Assembly (NCBI GenBank): GCA_009760855.2
Contig: WPIO01000001.1
Coordinates: forward strand, 14,291,501 to 14,355,500
Origin: Cristatella mucedo
Taxonomy: Eukaryota; Bryozoa; Phylactolaemata; Cristatellidae
Length of the DNA: 64,000 nt
Direction of reading: 5' to 3'
Both the position numbers and the translations under genes were made by a program. Below the pieces are notes generated by a model. That model searched no databases. It worked only from the letters and a program-made list of their open reading frames with translations, and was not told where the DNA came from. Position 1 is the stretch's first letter. Every line of letters starts with the position of its first letter. Positions 21,791-63,440 of the stretch are shown here, piece after piece.

Positions 21791-23339
21791 TTTGTATATC
21801 GACGTCATGCATAACATTAGAATTCCATGAGTCAGGTCTCTGGGTGTTAGCTTTATATATTAGCAGTACTATGACACTAAACGTACAGTTAAGGTGAGTA
21901 AAAAGATACCGAGAAAAATACCGAGGTCATTGGTTGGTCAAATAGTCGCCGGATTTGAATCTCATTGCAAGTTGAGGGAGAGTGCATCACACGATACTAT
22001 CGCTGGCTGGTTGCTTTGATGCCTTGCTGTCCGCCGAGGAAGACCTACTTTTTACTAAGCATGAAATATGGTGACCTGACGTATTGTGCGGGCTTAGCTA
22101 AGATTATTACGGCAGGTGCACAGCTTTTGCGCACCTGCAATTTGGAACAAATTTTCGCAAAAATCATATCGTTGAGTCCGACGGCTACTTTGCTGACCCA
22201 GGTAGTTACTTATGGACATGATATCTTCTGACTGACATGACAAAATCCCCGACCTGAGGACATGTATCTAGGCAGGGGTACAATATTCGTTAAAATGTTA
22301 ATAAAAATATGTTGTAATTGAACTGAGCAGGGTTTTTTTGAGGAGCTGTCCAATGACCTCAAATTGATGAATAAGACTTCAATGCGTCAGTCAGAACTTT
22401 ACTAATGTGACCTCTAAACGAAGACCTACACGAATTTCATTTAGAATGCAATGAAAATATATTCGCCTGCGGCTGGTCAAGTGGGGCTGCTTGCCCAAAT
22501 TTTAGACGAGAAGTCCGTTGGGCACCCATATGTTAGTCAGTCGCTGGAAACCGACAACAAAACCCTTCCGTCATGCATACTTGCTCATTCAGAATGTGAC
22601 CGCTATATCAAGAGTAGTATCTCATTGCTTTGCTTTACATCGGAATTAAGCAAGGCAAAGCATTTATGCCCAGCTTAGCAGTCGATTTTCATATGTGTAA
22701 TCCACACTATGTCAGGCCAGGATTATCATGGTGCTGAACATCGAATGACTTGTGAGCCTTATTCTTGGAAAGGACAAAGTTAGAATTAAAACAAACGCTT
22801 TTCAGTATCAATACATCTTTTGATTTGCGTCAGATTATCCTAGAGTTACCACGCCGAAGCAGTTTATCAGGACGGCGAGGTTTGCTTAAGCTAAAGTTTT
22901 CCATAGTGCAAACCACCGTCAGTTTTAGATTTGAAAGAAGCCGTACATTTTTTACAAGCGACTGTAGAATGCTAATCTTATGGGAGGAATTTCCCGACAC
23001 AAGTTTTTGCTATCAGCACCATTCATTCAATTTTCCAGCTTCGTCAATTGCTTAGTCAGCAGCATAGGCCACTAAAGCTAACTAAAGCTACACGGCCAAC
23101 AAGCCGATCCCGGACTGCCTTCCCCTGCAGCTACAACGAACGATGAACAGCCGCTGCGGTCTGATTTAGCCCCGCGCTGGTCAGTGGGGCTCAAATAGTT
23201 CGAGCAACGACCCCTTGCCGTATCCGGCCACCACGTATCCGGTCACCACGCCAGCGCCTTACGCAGAACGGTCAGCCGCCCTCGTCACTCTGCTGAAACC
23301 TAATCGTGGCACTACAGTTCAATGAGCTTATTAGATAGT
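21791..23339. other. Intergenic stretch, nothing recognised
   Basis: No family motif, SINE or tandem repeat stands out on either strand. Small open frames here (for example 22765-23055) have no recognisable features. Confidence 0.5.
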
Positions 23340-24300
23340 AATAATATAATAATAATATTATTACACTTGATACAGCGCCCTCAGAGAAATTAATCTCTTT
23401 CTAGGCGCTTTACATTTGCTGCAAAGTGATACGAAATAGAATAGTAAGTAAAATCATGCTTGAAAAACAAACAAAATGAATAACATGGTTAGGGGTTACA
23501 TGCACTGGGTCAGCATGCAAATGTGGTTAGTGGCAGCATGAACAGTGTCAGCACGCATAAGCACATCGAGGACGAATCGCAAGGACCCACTAAATGCTGT
23601 CCTAAATAGGTATGTTTTTAAGTTTCTTTTAAATGTGGTCAGGTCAGGGGATGTTCTGATGCAGGTCGGGAGGGAGTTCCAGGCTGTGGGAGCATACGAG
23701 CTAAATGCACGGTCTCCAAAGGATTTGAGGTTTGTACGGGGTATTTGTAGACTGTTGGGTTCCGAAAAGCGGCTGGTACGATGCTTTGCCTGATGGGGTA
23801 GTATATCTGAAAGATAGGCTGGAGCCATAGAATGAAGAGACCTAAAAGTGAGCGACAAAACCTTGAAGTCAATCCGTTGCTTGACTGGTAACCAGTGCAG
23901 GTCGGCGAGAAGTGGAGTAATGTGGCAACTGCGACGCTCACGACAGACAAGCCTAGCTGCAGAGTTTTGCACCAGCTGCAATCGCCTGATCGCACATGCT
24001 GGTAGGCCAGTAAGCAGTGAGTTGCAGAAGTCGAGACGAGATGTCACGAATGCATGGACCAACTTGGACGTGGTATCCTTATCTAAACAAGCCCTAATTT
24101 TAGCAATGTTATGAAGCTGAAAATAGGCTGATTTGAACGTGGAGCTGATGTGGTCGTCTAACGAGAGGTCGCTTTGGAATATGACACCTAGATTTCGAGC
24201 TGATGCAACTGGAGATATGCTGGCAGAGCCAATTTTGAAAGTCAGCCTTTCCAATTTCTGAATAACACTAGGTTTGCCCATAACTAGTAAGTTAGTTTTA
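23340..24300 (-). mobile_element. L2 family-1 LINE, youngest-looking 3' copy with intact C-terminal ORF
   Basis: The minus strand has an uninterrupted frame of 261 codons (24281-23496) from [11 protein letters not shown] through [57 protein letters not shown] and [17 protein letters not shown] to LFRTAFSGS. The 3' UTR, the GCGCTGTATCAAGTG stem and a terminal ATT-rich run follow. RT catalytic boxes are absent (5' truncation at about 24300), so it encodes no enzyme. It is the best guide to the family-1 consensus in this window. Confidence 0.9.
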
Positions 24301-25114
24301 TAGAGGTATATACGGATGAATGTCAGTGAGGCTTCTACCTCCTTCAGATGCCGTTGTTGTTAAAGGCGGTTTCATCCGATGAACCGCATGAAGTGATGAA
24401 TTAGTTACTCTTACCGAATTGGCCCGACTAATAGAAACAGGGTCTGCTTTGTTGGCGAGTCGGTATGAATCGGTACCGCCCGTAGAGTTATCTCCCGCTC
24501 ACGGTTAGAGAGTACTAAGACAATGTTGGGTAGGAGAGTTTTCTGGAGCGAACTCAAAACCGAAGCGACTTACGCTTTGCCGTGCATATTTGGCTAATAT
24601 ACCACCAGTGGGACCACGCGGTGAGGTTTCGCATCAACAGGTTTTAACTAGTTAGTCTAATTCCAAGTACCCGTGCTCGGTTTGATATTTTCACGCGCCG
24701 AGAAGTATTGCTTGTACAGGGTGTGAGTGGGCGCGCATACACAGTCTTTAAGTTGAGACACTCGCTGGGGTTTCTCGCTTTCAGTCTTTTGTTGGCTGGG
24801 CTCATGCGAACGGAGCGAGTGGGGTATCCTGAGCAACGCAAAACCAATTAGCATGGCCAGGGAATGTAGTATAAAAGTGGAGCATACTCCTACCCATCCG
24901 CTACGATGAGGATATCCGCAGAGCTAATTAGACTCTCCGTGACGTCTTGGCGAGCATTCAAAAATATAACTAGACCTGTGAGAATACAATCGACAGCCAA
25001 GAACGTATTAACGATGTATTTTTGGTTCCTCCTTATAACGGGCCTGTAACCTGTAACAAAACAGACCTACGATTATTCTACCAATGGGAGCATTTGATGC
25101 TAGCAGCACTAGTG

Positions 25115-25205
25115 GGCTCGAGCCCCGAGGCACGTGTGAAGCGCCTGAATAGAGATTAAGTTCTCTTGGGGCGCTATATAAATTAATTATATTTATATAT
25201 TTTTA
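25115..25205 (+). mobile_element. SINE A copy, 5'-truncated
   Basis: It starts in the B box (GGGCTCGAGCCCC), then GTGTGAAGCGCCTGAAT, AGAGATTAAGTTCTCTTGGG, GCGCTATATAAATTAATT. Its tail is close to the L2 family-1 tail. Confidence 0.8.
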
Positions 25206-25514
25206 GTGCCGCAGCCGGCTACTTTACGTCTCGCTCTTCAGCCGGTACTCGCCATCAGTCAACCAGAGACGTGACTGAGTCACGAGTCATCTAAGCAGGT
25301 GAAATTCCTGTGCGCCGGCTGAAGTCTCCGGCATTTGGAATGGGGTAAATTGACATCGAAGCCACCTGGTTAAAGTTATTGAGTGCCCGTCCTTTACCCA
25401 GCTGCCATCCCTCTGACGACTGAAGGCAAATAACCGAAAGAACTTCGTGCAAACCTTCGGAGTTAGTTTTATAGAGTTTGGACCTACTTCGTTATTCTTG
25501 CAGTACATCTAATA

Positions 25515-25675
25515 TTAGCCGCTTTAGAAGTCTCCTTTGTATAGCGGCAGAAGATCCTTAACAGCTATCACTACCGCTTGTAGTTGGCAATAAAGGATCG
25601 CCAACTGCAGGATTCGAACCCATGACCTCGGTCGGGAAGAGTGAGCGCCTTAGTTCCTAGGCTGTCTCGGTCCCA
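25515..25675 (-). mobile_element. SINE B copy
   Basis: On the minus strand: AGCCTAGGAACTAAGGCGC head (A-box-like), CCGAGGTCATGGGTTCGAAT with a consensus B box, CCTGCAGTTGGCGATCCTTT, an internal CTACAAGCGG block and a TATACAAAGGAGAC end. Confidence 0.85.
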
Positions 25676-27640
25676 ATAATGAACGAATGAATCCACACCC
25701 GTGTGCAGAGACGCTAGCTTGTTGCTACGCGTTGGTGCTAGCAAAATGGGAACGTGGGGCATAGGTTTTGGCGACGCGTAAACAAGGCATAATCCCATTC
25801 CTGTAGCAAGCGTACATGTCATAAAATTGAAAAAAAATGCCCTTTGGATGTGCTAATGGGTACTTTGATTCAATTGGGAGTGAAGCATGTACAGTTTAAA
25901 TATAATTTCATTATTTTATTTCATTATTATTCATTCAATATTTTGGAACAATGGTACAGGAAAAGCTGCATGCATGTAAGCGAATCAGAATCATATGTCT
26001 CATTAAACCTACAAAGTATAATAGCAATTATCGATAATAAATTACCCATGTAAAGTTTGCTCGTAATTTGCTAGGTGCGCTATTCGTAAACGACTACAGT
26101 ATTCCAAAGCTACGTGCAATTTAACCTACACATTTCATTCGCAGTCAAGTCTGACTAATTTCAGCCGAAGAACGTCGCACAAATCAGGGCCTGATTCGAT
26201 AAGAATACTAAGCCGATAATAATAGTTCGTGAATTTGTGACGTCGCGTCTAGATTATCGAGATTCCCCTAATTTAAGGCTCCCGGCGAGTGCCATTAATC
26301 GCCTGTAGCTGGTGCAGAATTCACCAGCTTGTCTGGTCTGCCTTCAACTGCATAGATGCCTCGCCACATCGGTTTTTAGCTTCAATGGTCAAATCAAACG
26401 TCGAATTGATTTCACCATCACCTGCCTTGCTTGCAGATTCCTAAGAAGCACGCTTGCGTGCTTCTGATTGCCAAACCGCTGGCTGCCTTTCCCCTCCCTT
26501 TCGTCTGTGCAGCCACCTCTGGTATTCTTGCCAATGCAAGAGCTAGCATTAGTTGGAGGCTTTTCGCCAATTTCGCAGCAGCCTGAAGCCGCATTTATAC
26601 GCGGTCGATATTTTGCATGAGGGGCTGCACGGAGTAGTATATATCAGTCGTCATTCCCGGCCAGGGTGGGAGGAGCTTAGCCAAGATTCAGCCCCACTAG
26701 GCCGAGCCGGGTTAACTCGAACTTCAGGGCGATGATTTTAAAGGTTCGCCCGCAGCGAACCAAAATGGATGCCGCTACGATTGACTTGTACCAGTACTTT
26801 GTACTTTGTACTCGTACTTGTACTGTAGTCTTGTCTCTGGGATACCAAAAGTATTTCGTACAATATAGTGAGGAAGGAGTAGTTGTCGAATATTGCAACC
26901 GAATTCGGCATGCCCGGCAGGTAGGTGTAGTAATGCTATCGGGCGTGGCTTCGCGGCTTGCCTAGCCCTGCCGGTTAATTGCTGCAAGCTACTGTGTGAG
27001 TGCTGTGCAGCTAGAGCTGTGGCTGAATGCAATTGCTAGCTGCCTGTTGACTCGTGCCCAAAGCCACGTGTATACGGCCAGTCTTGCTTCAGTCTTTGAC
27101 GCATACGGTCCCCGAGACGGGATTTCGGTCCAAAATTTATGGAAGACTGAACGAAGGCTCACAAGCAGAGTCTTCTTTCTAATTCTAGGCCAGACTGTAA
27201 AGAACGAACGAACGACCAATCATAAGCGCGTCGAGCGTACGCCTTCTTCATCGGTTTGAAAAGCATGGCTGACGACTCGACCGGCGCAGTCATTAAAGAG
27301 TTCCGCAATAGTCCCTGTTTATGGGACACCACGAGCTCGTCGTATAAAAATCACATCGCGAGTTAACGGCCGACAAAGGCAATCGTGGAATGCTTATATT
27401 CACCAGTAGATGCCTAGTGGAGGGGCATTTTCGTTCTCCCTAGCAAAAGCAATTTTCCATGACCACTCTATGGTAGGAGGAGGAGTTGGAAGTAAGACTT
27501 GGAAAAACTGACGCCTTAACTGTCTACAAGTCTGATGACCGAATCAGGACACAAGCAAGACTCACCGTGTAAATGCGGCATAACTAATGTTAGGATCATC
27601 GCCGGACACGTAATTGAGAACGAGCTTGTGCCTTGTCCTG
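25676..27640. other. Intergenic stretch, nothing recognised
   Basis: No coding similarity seen. A short run of TAC-containing units (GTACTTTGTACTTTGTACTC) near 26.79-26.83 kb is the only local repetition. Confidence 0.45.
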
Positions 27641-27778
27641 GTTTGGTGGGGGGGGGGTTAAGATGCTCGAGTTAAACGACCGAGGTCGCGGGCTCGAGCC
27701 CTGCAGCACTTGTAAAGCGCCTGGATGGAGATTCAGCTCTCTTAGGATGCTATAAAAATGAATTATATATTTTTTGTA
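27641..27778 (+). mobile_element. SINE A copy
   Basis: The head is damaged by a G homopolymer. A recognisable CGACCGAGGTCGCGGGCTCG, AGCCCTGCAGCAC, TTGTAAAGCGCCTGGATGG, AGATTCAGCTCTCTTAGGA and GCTATAAAAATGAATTATAT follow. This copy keeps the TGTAAAGCGCC motif shared with L2 family 1. Confidence 0.8.
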
Positions 27779-28420
27779 CTCAGTTATGACCCTACTCGCT
27801 CTAATTACCCTTGGCTGCCGGGCCCTGATCTCATATTTAAGCTTTATGATCTGATGCTGCAGCGGCGTATCGTCGCGAGTGAAACACTTACATCGTCACC
27901 ACTTTCTATCAACGGCCGATCCCACTTAGCTCGTTTTGCATTTAAGCGATTACTGCTTATGATGTAAGTAGTAGTACATATCAACACAAGTGTCTGTGCT
28001 CGTTTCTCTCTTACTGCTTCCTTTCACTTGCCTTGCGTTCACCACTCTGAGCTATGACTACGTCCTTGCATCCTGCGCAACTGGTGCCACCGTACGAATG
28101 GATGATTCGTCGCCAGATTACGAGTGGCACATGACATTTGTAAGTTTATAGAAACGGGCGTCCGAAGAAATCAGCTTATTGAGGACGTGCATACGACTAG
28201 AAGGGCTTGAGGGCTAGGTTCTGCCAATTGGGATTCCGCAGTTTGGACAGCCCGACTAAAGCGAGGCCGGGCTGCCTCAGTCCAAACGCTCGCTGGTCTT
28301 AACCTTTGCTGTTGAGCAAGAGGATTCGGATTCGCAATTCGGTTGAATAAAAGTACCTCCCCCCCCCCCCCGAAGTCAGGGATGAGGCAAATCCTGAGCA
28401 ATAAAGTCATTGACAGGGTT

Positions 28421-28495
28421 GCACAGACTTATCCCAGCATGGTCCACGCGTTCGAGTCATGCAGCAGGCTATCCTTTATTGCTAGCGACTCCTTA
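28421..28495 (+). mobile_element. SINE B fragment
   Basis: It contains CGCGTTCGAGTCATGCAGCA followed by GGCTATCCTTTATTGCTA, the B box and following block of SINE B. The 3' end is lost. Confidence 0.55.
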
Positions 28496-29289
28496 CTTCT
28501 CTTCAGCGGGGGGGGGGGGCATTGGGTATAGCTGGGGATGAAACCCACCTTTTGGAATGAGACCCGGAAGTGCCGCACCGCCACTGCGTCATCGCTTGCT
28601 TTAGTCCGCCGTTGGCCCTCGCGTTGGCGGCTAGAGAGTTTCCGGCGATGGGCTACGAGGGGCTGGCAGAGCGGCTCTAGGCGCCGGAGCTCTCAGCCTC
28701 TCAGCGCGGCCTCGCCTCGCGAGCACGGCTTCTGTTTGCTTCTCGTGAGGGGTGTGGGACCACCGCCTTTTTTTTAGACGGGGCTGGTAGTGCGGTTCGC
28801 GTCGGGGCGTGTACGTGAGCGTATATTTGCGAAAGGGTGCAATCGTGCAATAGTTTTCGTAGAGTCGCTAAGAGGTGGCTTCTTTTTAGGTAGGTGCCTG
28901 CAGAGAGGCCCTGCACCTTCGGTGCGAGGCAGTGGGCTCTCAAGACGTCATCGTCGCAGACGGGCTGCAGCGACTCCCGCCTCCGGACGCAGCTAGGCCG
29001 CAAACGAAGCACTCACAGCGGCGATGCTCGGAGCCTTGCTCTGCGCTCCTCCACGCCACAGTCAGTAATTAGAGCGATGCTGCGATCGATGCTGTAGTAA
29101 TTATCGACGGACTATCGCTCCATCCGTGCCGAGCACCGTCGGCGAGGTCCGTGGGTTGTCGGGAGTTACGAGTTCTTCTAGATGGTATGCAGGACTTCGG
29201 TAGACGTCCCAGGAAGAGGCGGCCACCTCGGTCGACTTGACTATCTGCGGTTCGGTAAGCGTGAAGTCCTTGGGATTAACGCCGTCGCC

Positions 29290-29460
29290 TCCCTGGGTCT
29301 TTGCCCAGGGGTAAGGAGCTCGCTGTCCACGATCCGGGTCGTGGGTTCAAGTCCTGAAGTGGTCGATTTTATATTGCCCACTACAAGCGGCAGTGACGGC
29401 CCTAAAGGCTCTTTTGCCGTTATACAAATGAGTCTGTTAAATCAGCTAACCTTTTTTTCG
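29290..29460 (+). mobile_element. SINE B copy, full-length-looking
   Basis: It has TTTGCCCAGGGGTAAGGAGC (A-box region), CCGGGTCGTGGGTTCAAGTC (B-box region), CTGAAGTGGTCGATTTTAT, CTACAAGCGGCAGTGACGG, AAGGCTCTTTTGCCGTTATA and the end GTCTGTTAAATCAGCTAAC. Confidence 0.88.
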
Positions 29461-29561
29461 AATTGCTCTCACTCAACAGGTTTCTGCCCATTCACCAGAG
29501 CCTCACCCTTCGCTCATCTGCTGCAACCCTCTTCCCGCTTGCCTTCTCTCGGTGCTGTAAG

Positions 29562-29565
<4 letters not shown>

Positions 29566-29641
<76 letters not shown>
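29566..29641. repeat. (TA)n(GA)n compound microsatellite
   Basis: About 45 nt of TA followed directly by about 31 nt of GA. Confidence 0.97.
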
Positions 29642-29642
<1 letters not shown>

Positions 29643-31061
29643 CACGCGTCCCTCCCCTATTCTCTCGCCTCTTTATCATTTCCTCGCTCTTTTCACGCTC
29701 TCAGCACCGACCGCCTGAGAACGACTTGCGACTGAGCGTTTCCGTTCGTGCTCCGCGAACGAGCGCAAGTGGGAACGAGGCAGGCTTGCCCTCGAGGCCA
29801 GCCAGCCCGGAGCGGTGCGTCGCCGTGGACTGTAGACATTGGGAAGGAGGAGATGGCGTCCGCTGGAACTGTCAGCTCAGCTCGGCCCGAGGGACCCGAT
29901 TTCATGCGCGGCCGGCGGAGTACACCGGGGCAGGGGAGCGGCCGTTCGTCGCGGGGCTGGCGGCTCGGGGGCGGGGCACGGGATGGAGCGGGCAGACGGT
30001 AGAGCTCTTCCCGTCGATTTAAGGTCGGTTCTCGCCGAGGTTAAAGATCCCAAAGTGGCGCTTACGCGGCGCTCGGTTTTCCATCGGTCTTGTCGTCTAC
30101 ACAGTCACTCCCAGAGGTCGGAAGGTTTTCGTGCAGAAGACCGAGGCCCGACCGATGGACTGGCTCAACTTCTCGGGGGAAAAACCGACGGAAGAGTACA
30201 TCAAGCGACCTTACAGAACGGCTGGGCATTCGAGAGCCCGCCTCCTTTGCATTGGAAGAAACGGCGGAGGAGCGCGAGAGCGTTTAGTGAGGCTTACTGG
30301 GCTAGCACATGCTTACGAGATAAGTTTAGTGAGGAATGCAGGAATGCATTGAAAAGAAAGAGATCGACAAGAGATTTAGCCGCCAAGCTGAGCTCAATCG
30401 GTGAGCCCTCGCCAATTTCTTTAGCATCAACTACAGCGAGCCGCGACTACTCAATTGGAGGGGATCTTTGCAAATGACTGATGGAGAAATAGACGGGAAG
30501 CTGATGGCAAAGCCCATGTAAAAACTGCCTAATCGTCCGTTGGTTTGACCGACGAAACCCCACATAAAACTAGCGAACGGAAGACCAGTCGTGTACACGT
30601 GGCTTACGACAACCTAGCTTCTCGCTCAGTCTGAGCGCGGCCGACCAACGGTCTGGATTGTAAAAGATAAGCTGCTTTTCTGTACTTCCGGGAACTTCGC
30701 CGGCGCAGCAAGGGTTAACATAGTAGTAGCGGAATTGAACAGCAGCATGCGCGCTTGGTGCACAGCATCCGCCCCCCCCCCGCACCGTCCCAGGCGGTCG
30801 ATGTCCTCTGCACGCCGACCGCGTTACCCTTCCTCGCAATCCGAATTAGAGCCCGCTAACCAATCGCGATTACTTGATTGAAAACTGTGGAGCTTATATA
30901 GAAATTCGCCATACGTATATCCGAGGCTACTGTTACAAAAGGTTTGTAGCGGCTACCCTGTTGAGACAAATTTAGGCCGAAAACACAGCGCTCGTAACGG
31001 CGCTAGTCCTAGCTGTCGCGTGACAGATAACGGTGAAGCCCTAATCTTTGGAGCGCGGCTA

Positions 31062-31222
31062 GCGACTTGTAGCCTAGGGGTAAGGCGCTCGCTCTTCCCG
31101 ACCCGGGTCGTGGGTTCGAGTCCTGCAGCGGTCGATTCTTTATTGACCACTGCAACGGTGGTAGCAGCCGTGAGGGCTCTTCTGACACTATATAAATGAA
31201 GCAGTTAAATCAGCTTAACTTT
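31062..31222 (+). mobile_element. SINE B copy, best preserved
   Basis: The A-box region TAGCCTAGGGGTAAGGCGC and a perfect B box GGTTCGAGTCC (31113-31123) are spaced like a tRNA. A body with TCTTTATTGACCACTGCAAC and GAGGGCTCTTCTGACACTA follows, ending TATAAATGAAGCAGTTAAAT and CAGCTTAAC. Use it as the family reference within the window. Confidence 0.9.
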
Positions 31223-31508
31223 GTAGGTGCAGAACAATTGCACGCGGCGCTATTGCACAGAATGCTGGCAGTTTCGAAACACGGCAACAATGGAGAGCGC
31301 CCGTAGCTACGGATTACAAGTCCATATTCACAGCGTAGATTTGACAGCGGCGGAAGATTAAAGGCTTCCAGAACCAGCCACGGCGGACAACATGGCGGAC
31401 TGCAACTCTTGTACGGCGCCCAGAGAGTCCCTCGGCCGCCTGGACGCGAGGACGCGAGCGAAGCTGCCGACTATTACACAACTTTTGCTTTTATGCCGCC
31501 CAACCGTT

Positions 31509-31586
31509 GATTATCACATAACCGGTTCCTAGCCGTTTTAATCCAAGGATTATCACATTTCCGTTTCCTAGCCATTACAATTCAAG
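31509..31586 (+). repeat. Two-copy direct repeat, 39-bp unit
   Basis: Two adjacent units begin GATTATCACAT and share CCTAGCC and an AATxCAAG end. It lies about 0.9 kb upstream of the SALL start codon. Confidence 0.75.
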
Positions 31587-32475
31587 AAAATCGATGAGTA
31601 TTTCGGCAATTATAATCCGGCTGACTTCTCACCGCCGTCCTCGCACGCTGGGCTCGCATCGGCCGCCTGTGGGACCCCCGCAAGAGGCCGCCGCCAGCGA
31701 CGAGCGAGACCGCGCGGGCGTCCCCGCCTCCGCACAGTGCGCGTCACAATGCAGCGGGCCGCGCTCTCGTGCTCGCGCCCTCGCTATCGGGCAGTCGCGC
31801 TCAGTATAACGTCGCCTCAACAGCTCGATCGGACCTTAGTTCCTGGTCGTGTCTGACCCGGGCGCCGCAATGGGAAAAGAGCAGGAGAGGTTGTCGCAAC
31901 GCTGCGTTTCCGTCGCTAAGGGGCTGAGACGTGACCGGCGCTAGCAAGCGGTCGAGCGGAAGGGACCGATCCGGTCTTTTTTCTGAATTTCAGCATTTTC
32001 TACGTTCCAGAACCTCAAAAGGCTCCAGCACTTTAAAAAAGGGATTCTCGTTATCACTCCCGCCTCCAGGGAGTTCCAGATCGTCAGGGAATCGCGCGAC
32101 GCCTTAGAAGCGGGCTGGCCCGTCGGCAGTGCGGCCGGGGTCGCGCGGTAGGGTACGTTCCCGCGTCTCAGATGCGCTCAGGCCGGCGGCGGTGGCGCCG
32201 GCCACAGTCATCTGCTCCCACGCGTTCGGAGTTGGGGTCGAATCCTGCTTCAACCGCACATCGTGCATTGGCTGGAGGAGCAGTGCACTCCACTCGCGGT
32301 GGGGGGGGGGGAGGGGGCTACTGCGATCTTCTTGGACTTGCGGGTGACCTCTAATGAACGAGTTATACCATAGGTTGGCTGCCGGTCTGGTTTGACGGCG
32401 CATGCGCCGTCGCAGTGCCAGGTATGTAAGCGCAGGTGGTTGGCCGGCCGCAGTCTAGTCTGCAGCTGGTTCAGC

Positions 32476-60169
<27,694 letters not shown>

Positions 60170-60215
60170 TGCTGCTCGAATGCAGAGGCAGCCTTTGTGT
60201 CCCGGCTGTCCTGTG

Positions 60216-62111
<1,896 letters not shown>

Positions 62112-62275
62112 TCTATGATTACTGGGCTGTGGCAGCCCAGGAGGTAAGGTGCTCACTCTTCACGACCGAGGTCGTGGGTTAGAATCCTGCAGTTGGGCTA
62201 TCCTTTACTGCTAACTGCAAGCAGCAGTGTTCTGCAACCCATGTAAATGAGGCTGCTAAATCAGCTATGATTTTT
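62112..62275 (+). mobile_element. SINE B copy
   Basis: GGCAGCCCAGGAGGTAAGG head, CACGACCGAGGTCGTGGGTT, AGAATCCTGCAGTTGGGCTA, CCTTTACTGCTAACTGCAAG, and end ATGAGGCTGCTAAATCAGCT. Confidence 0.85.
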
Positions 62276-62329
62276 TATGATGCACAGAAGCTAAATAAGG
62301 CATGCTTGGCTGTAGGCTGACCTTCGTCC

Positions 62330-63000
62330 TACTAGGAATGCATTCGTAACATCCCGTCTCGACGTCTGCAATTCACTGCTCACTGGCCTACCGGCATGTG
62401 CGATCAGGCGATTGCAGCTGGTGCAAAACTCCGCAGCTAGGCTTGTCTGTCGTGAGCATCGCAGTTGCCACATTACTCCACTTCTCGCCGACCTGCACTG
62501 GCTACCAGTCAAGCAACGGATTGACTTCAAGGTTTTGTCGCTCACTTTTAGGTCACTTCATTCTTTGGCTCCAGCCTATCTCTCAGATATGCTCCCCCAC
62601 CATACCAAGCCTCGTACCACTCGCTTTTCGGAATCCAACAGTCTAGAGATACCCTGTACACACCTCAAATCCTCTGGAGACCGTGCATTTAGTTCGTATG
62701 CTCCCAAAGCCTGGAACTCCCTCCCGACCTGCGTCAGAACATCCCTTGACCTGACCATATTTAAAAAGAACTTAAAAACACCTATTTAGGACAGCTTTTA
62801 GTGGGTCCCTGTGATTCGTCCTTGGTGTGCTTTATGCGTGCTGACACTGTGCATGCTGCCACTAACCACATTTGCATGCTGACCCTGTGCATGTCACCCC
62901 TAACCATATTATTCATTTTGTTTGTTTTGTAAGCATGATTTTACTCACCATTCAATTGCATTTCCCTTTACAGCAAATGTAAAGCGCCTAGAGAGAGATT
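62330..63000 (+). mobile_element. L2 family-1 LINE 3' fragment
   Basis: From [17 protein letters not shown] through [56 protein letters not shown] to the 3' UTR. It stops at GCGCCTAGAGAGAGATT, just before the terminal stem, where the opposite-strand copy starts. Confidence 0.9.
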
Positions 63001-63004
63001 ATGA

Positions 63005-63440
63005 TAAATATATGCGTTTTTAGCTTCTTTTTAAATGTTGTCAAGTTAGGGGAGGTTGTGAGCCCAGTCGGAAGTGAGTTCCGGGCTTTGGGAGCATGCG
63101 AACTAAAAGCACGACTCTAAAGGATTTGAGGTTCTACGAGGTATAGGTAAACGAATACAATTCCGAAAAGAGGTTGCTATTTAGCCTGGTGGGTGGGAGC
63201 AGATCTGATTGGTAGGCTGGAGCCAAAGAATGAAGGGACCAAAAAGTGAGTGACAGAATTCTGAAGTCGATGCTTAGGAGCCAGTGCAGGTCAGCTAGAA
63301 GTGGTGTGGTGTAGTAGTACGACACACACGACAGACAAGCCTAGCTGCAGAGATTTGCACAAGTTGTAAGCACCTGACTGTACAAGCCTGAAGACTAGCA
63401 AACAGCGATAGTTACAGAAGTCGAGACGGTTGTAAGAAAC
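63005..63440 (-). mobile_element. L2 family-1 LINE fragment, tail-to-tail with the previous one
   Basis: On the minus strand it covers the same part of the C-terminal coding region (from ACCGTCTCGACTTCTG to TTTAAAAAGAAGC) but is more diverged and lacks the 3' UTR and tail. Confidence 0.82.

Noticed and set aside
23496-24281. 261-codon intact minus-strand frame as a host gene
   Set aside because: It is the C-terminal part of an L2 LINE polyprotein, repeated many times in the window, and ends before a LINE 3' UTR and tail.
29839-30477. 212-codon plus-strand frame as a gene
   Set aside because: Arg/Gly-rich GC-region translation with no recognised domain; overlapping frames are also open. Kept only as a finding to test.
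31062-31140. tRNA gene
   Set aside because: A and B boxes are present but the sequence does not fold as a cloverleaf with an acceptor stem, and the same unit is dispersed with a non-tRNA body: it is SINE B.
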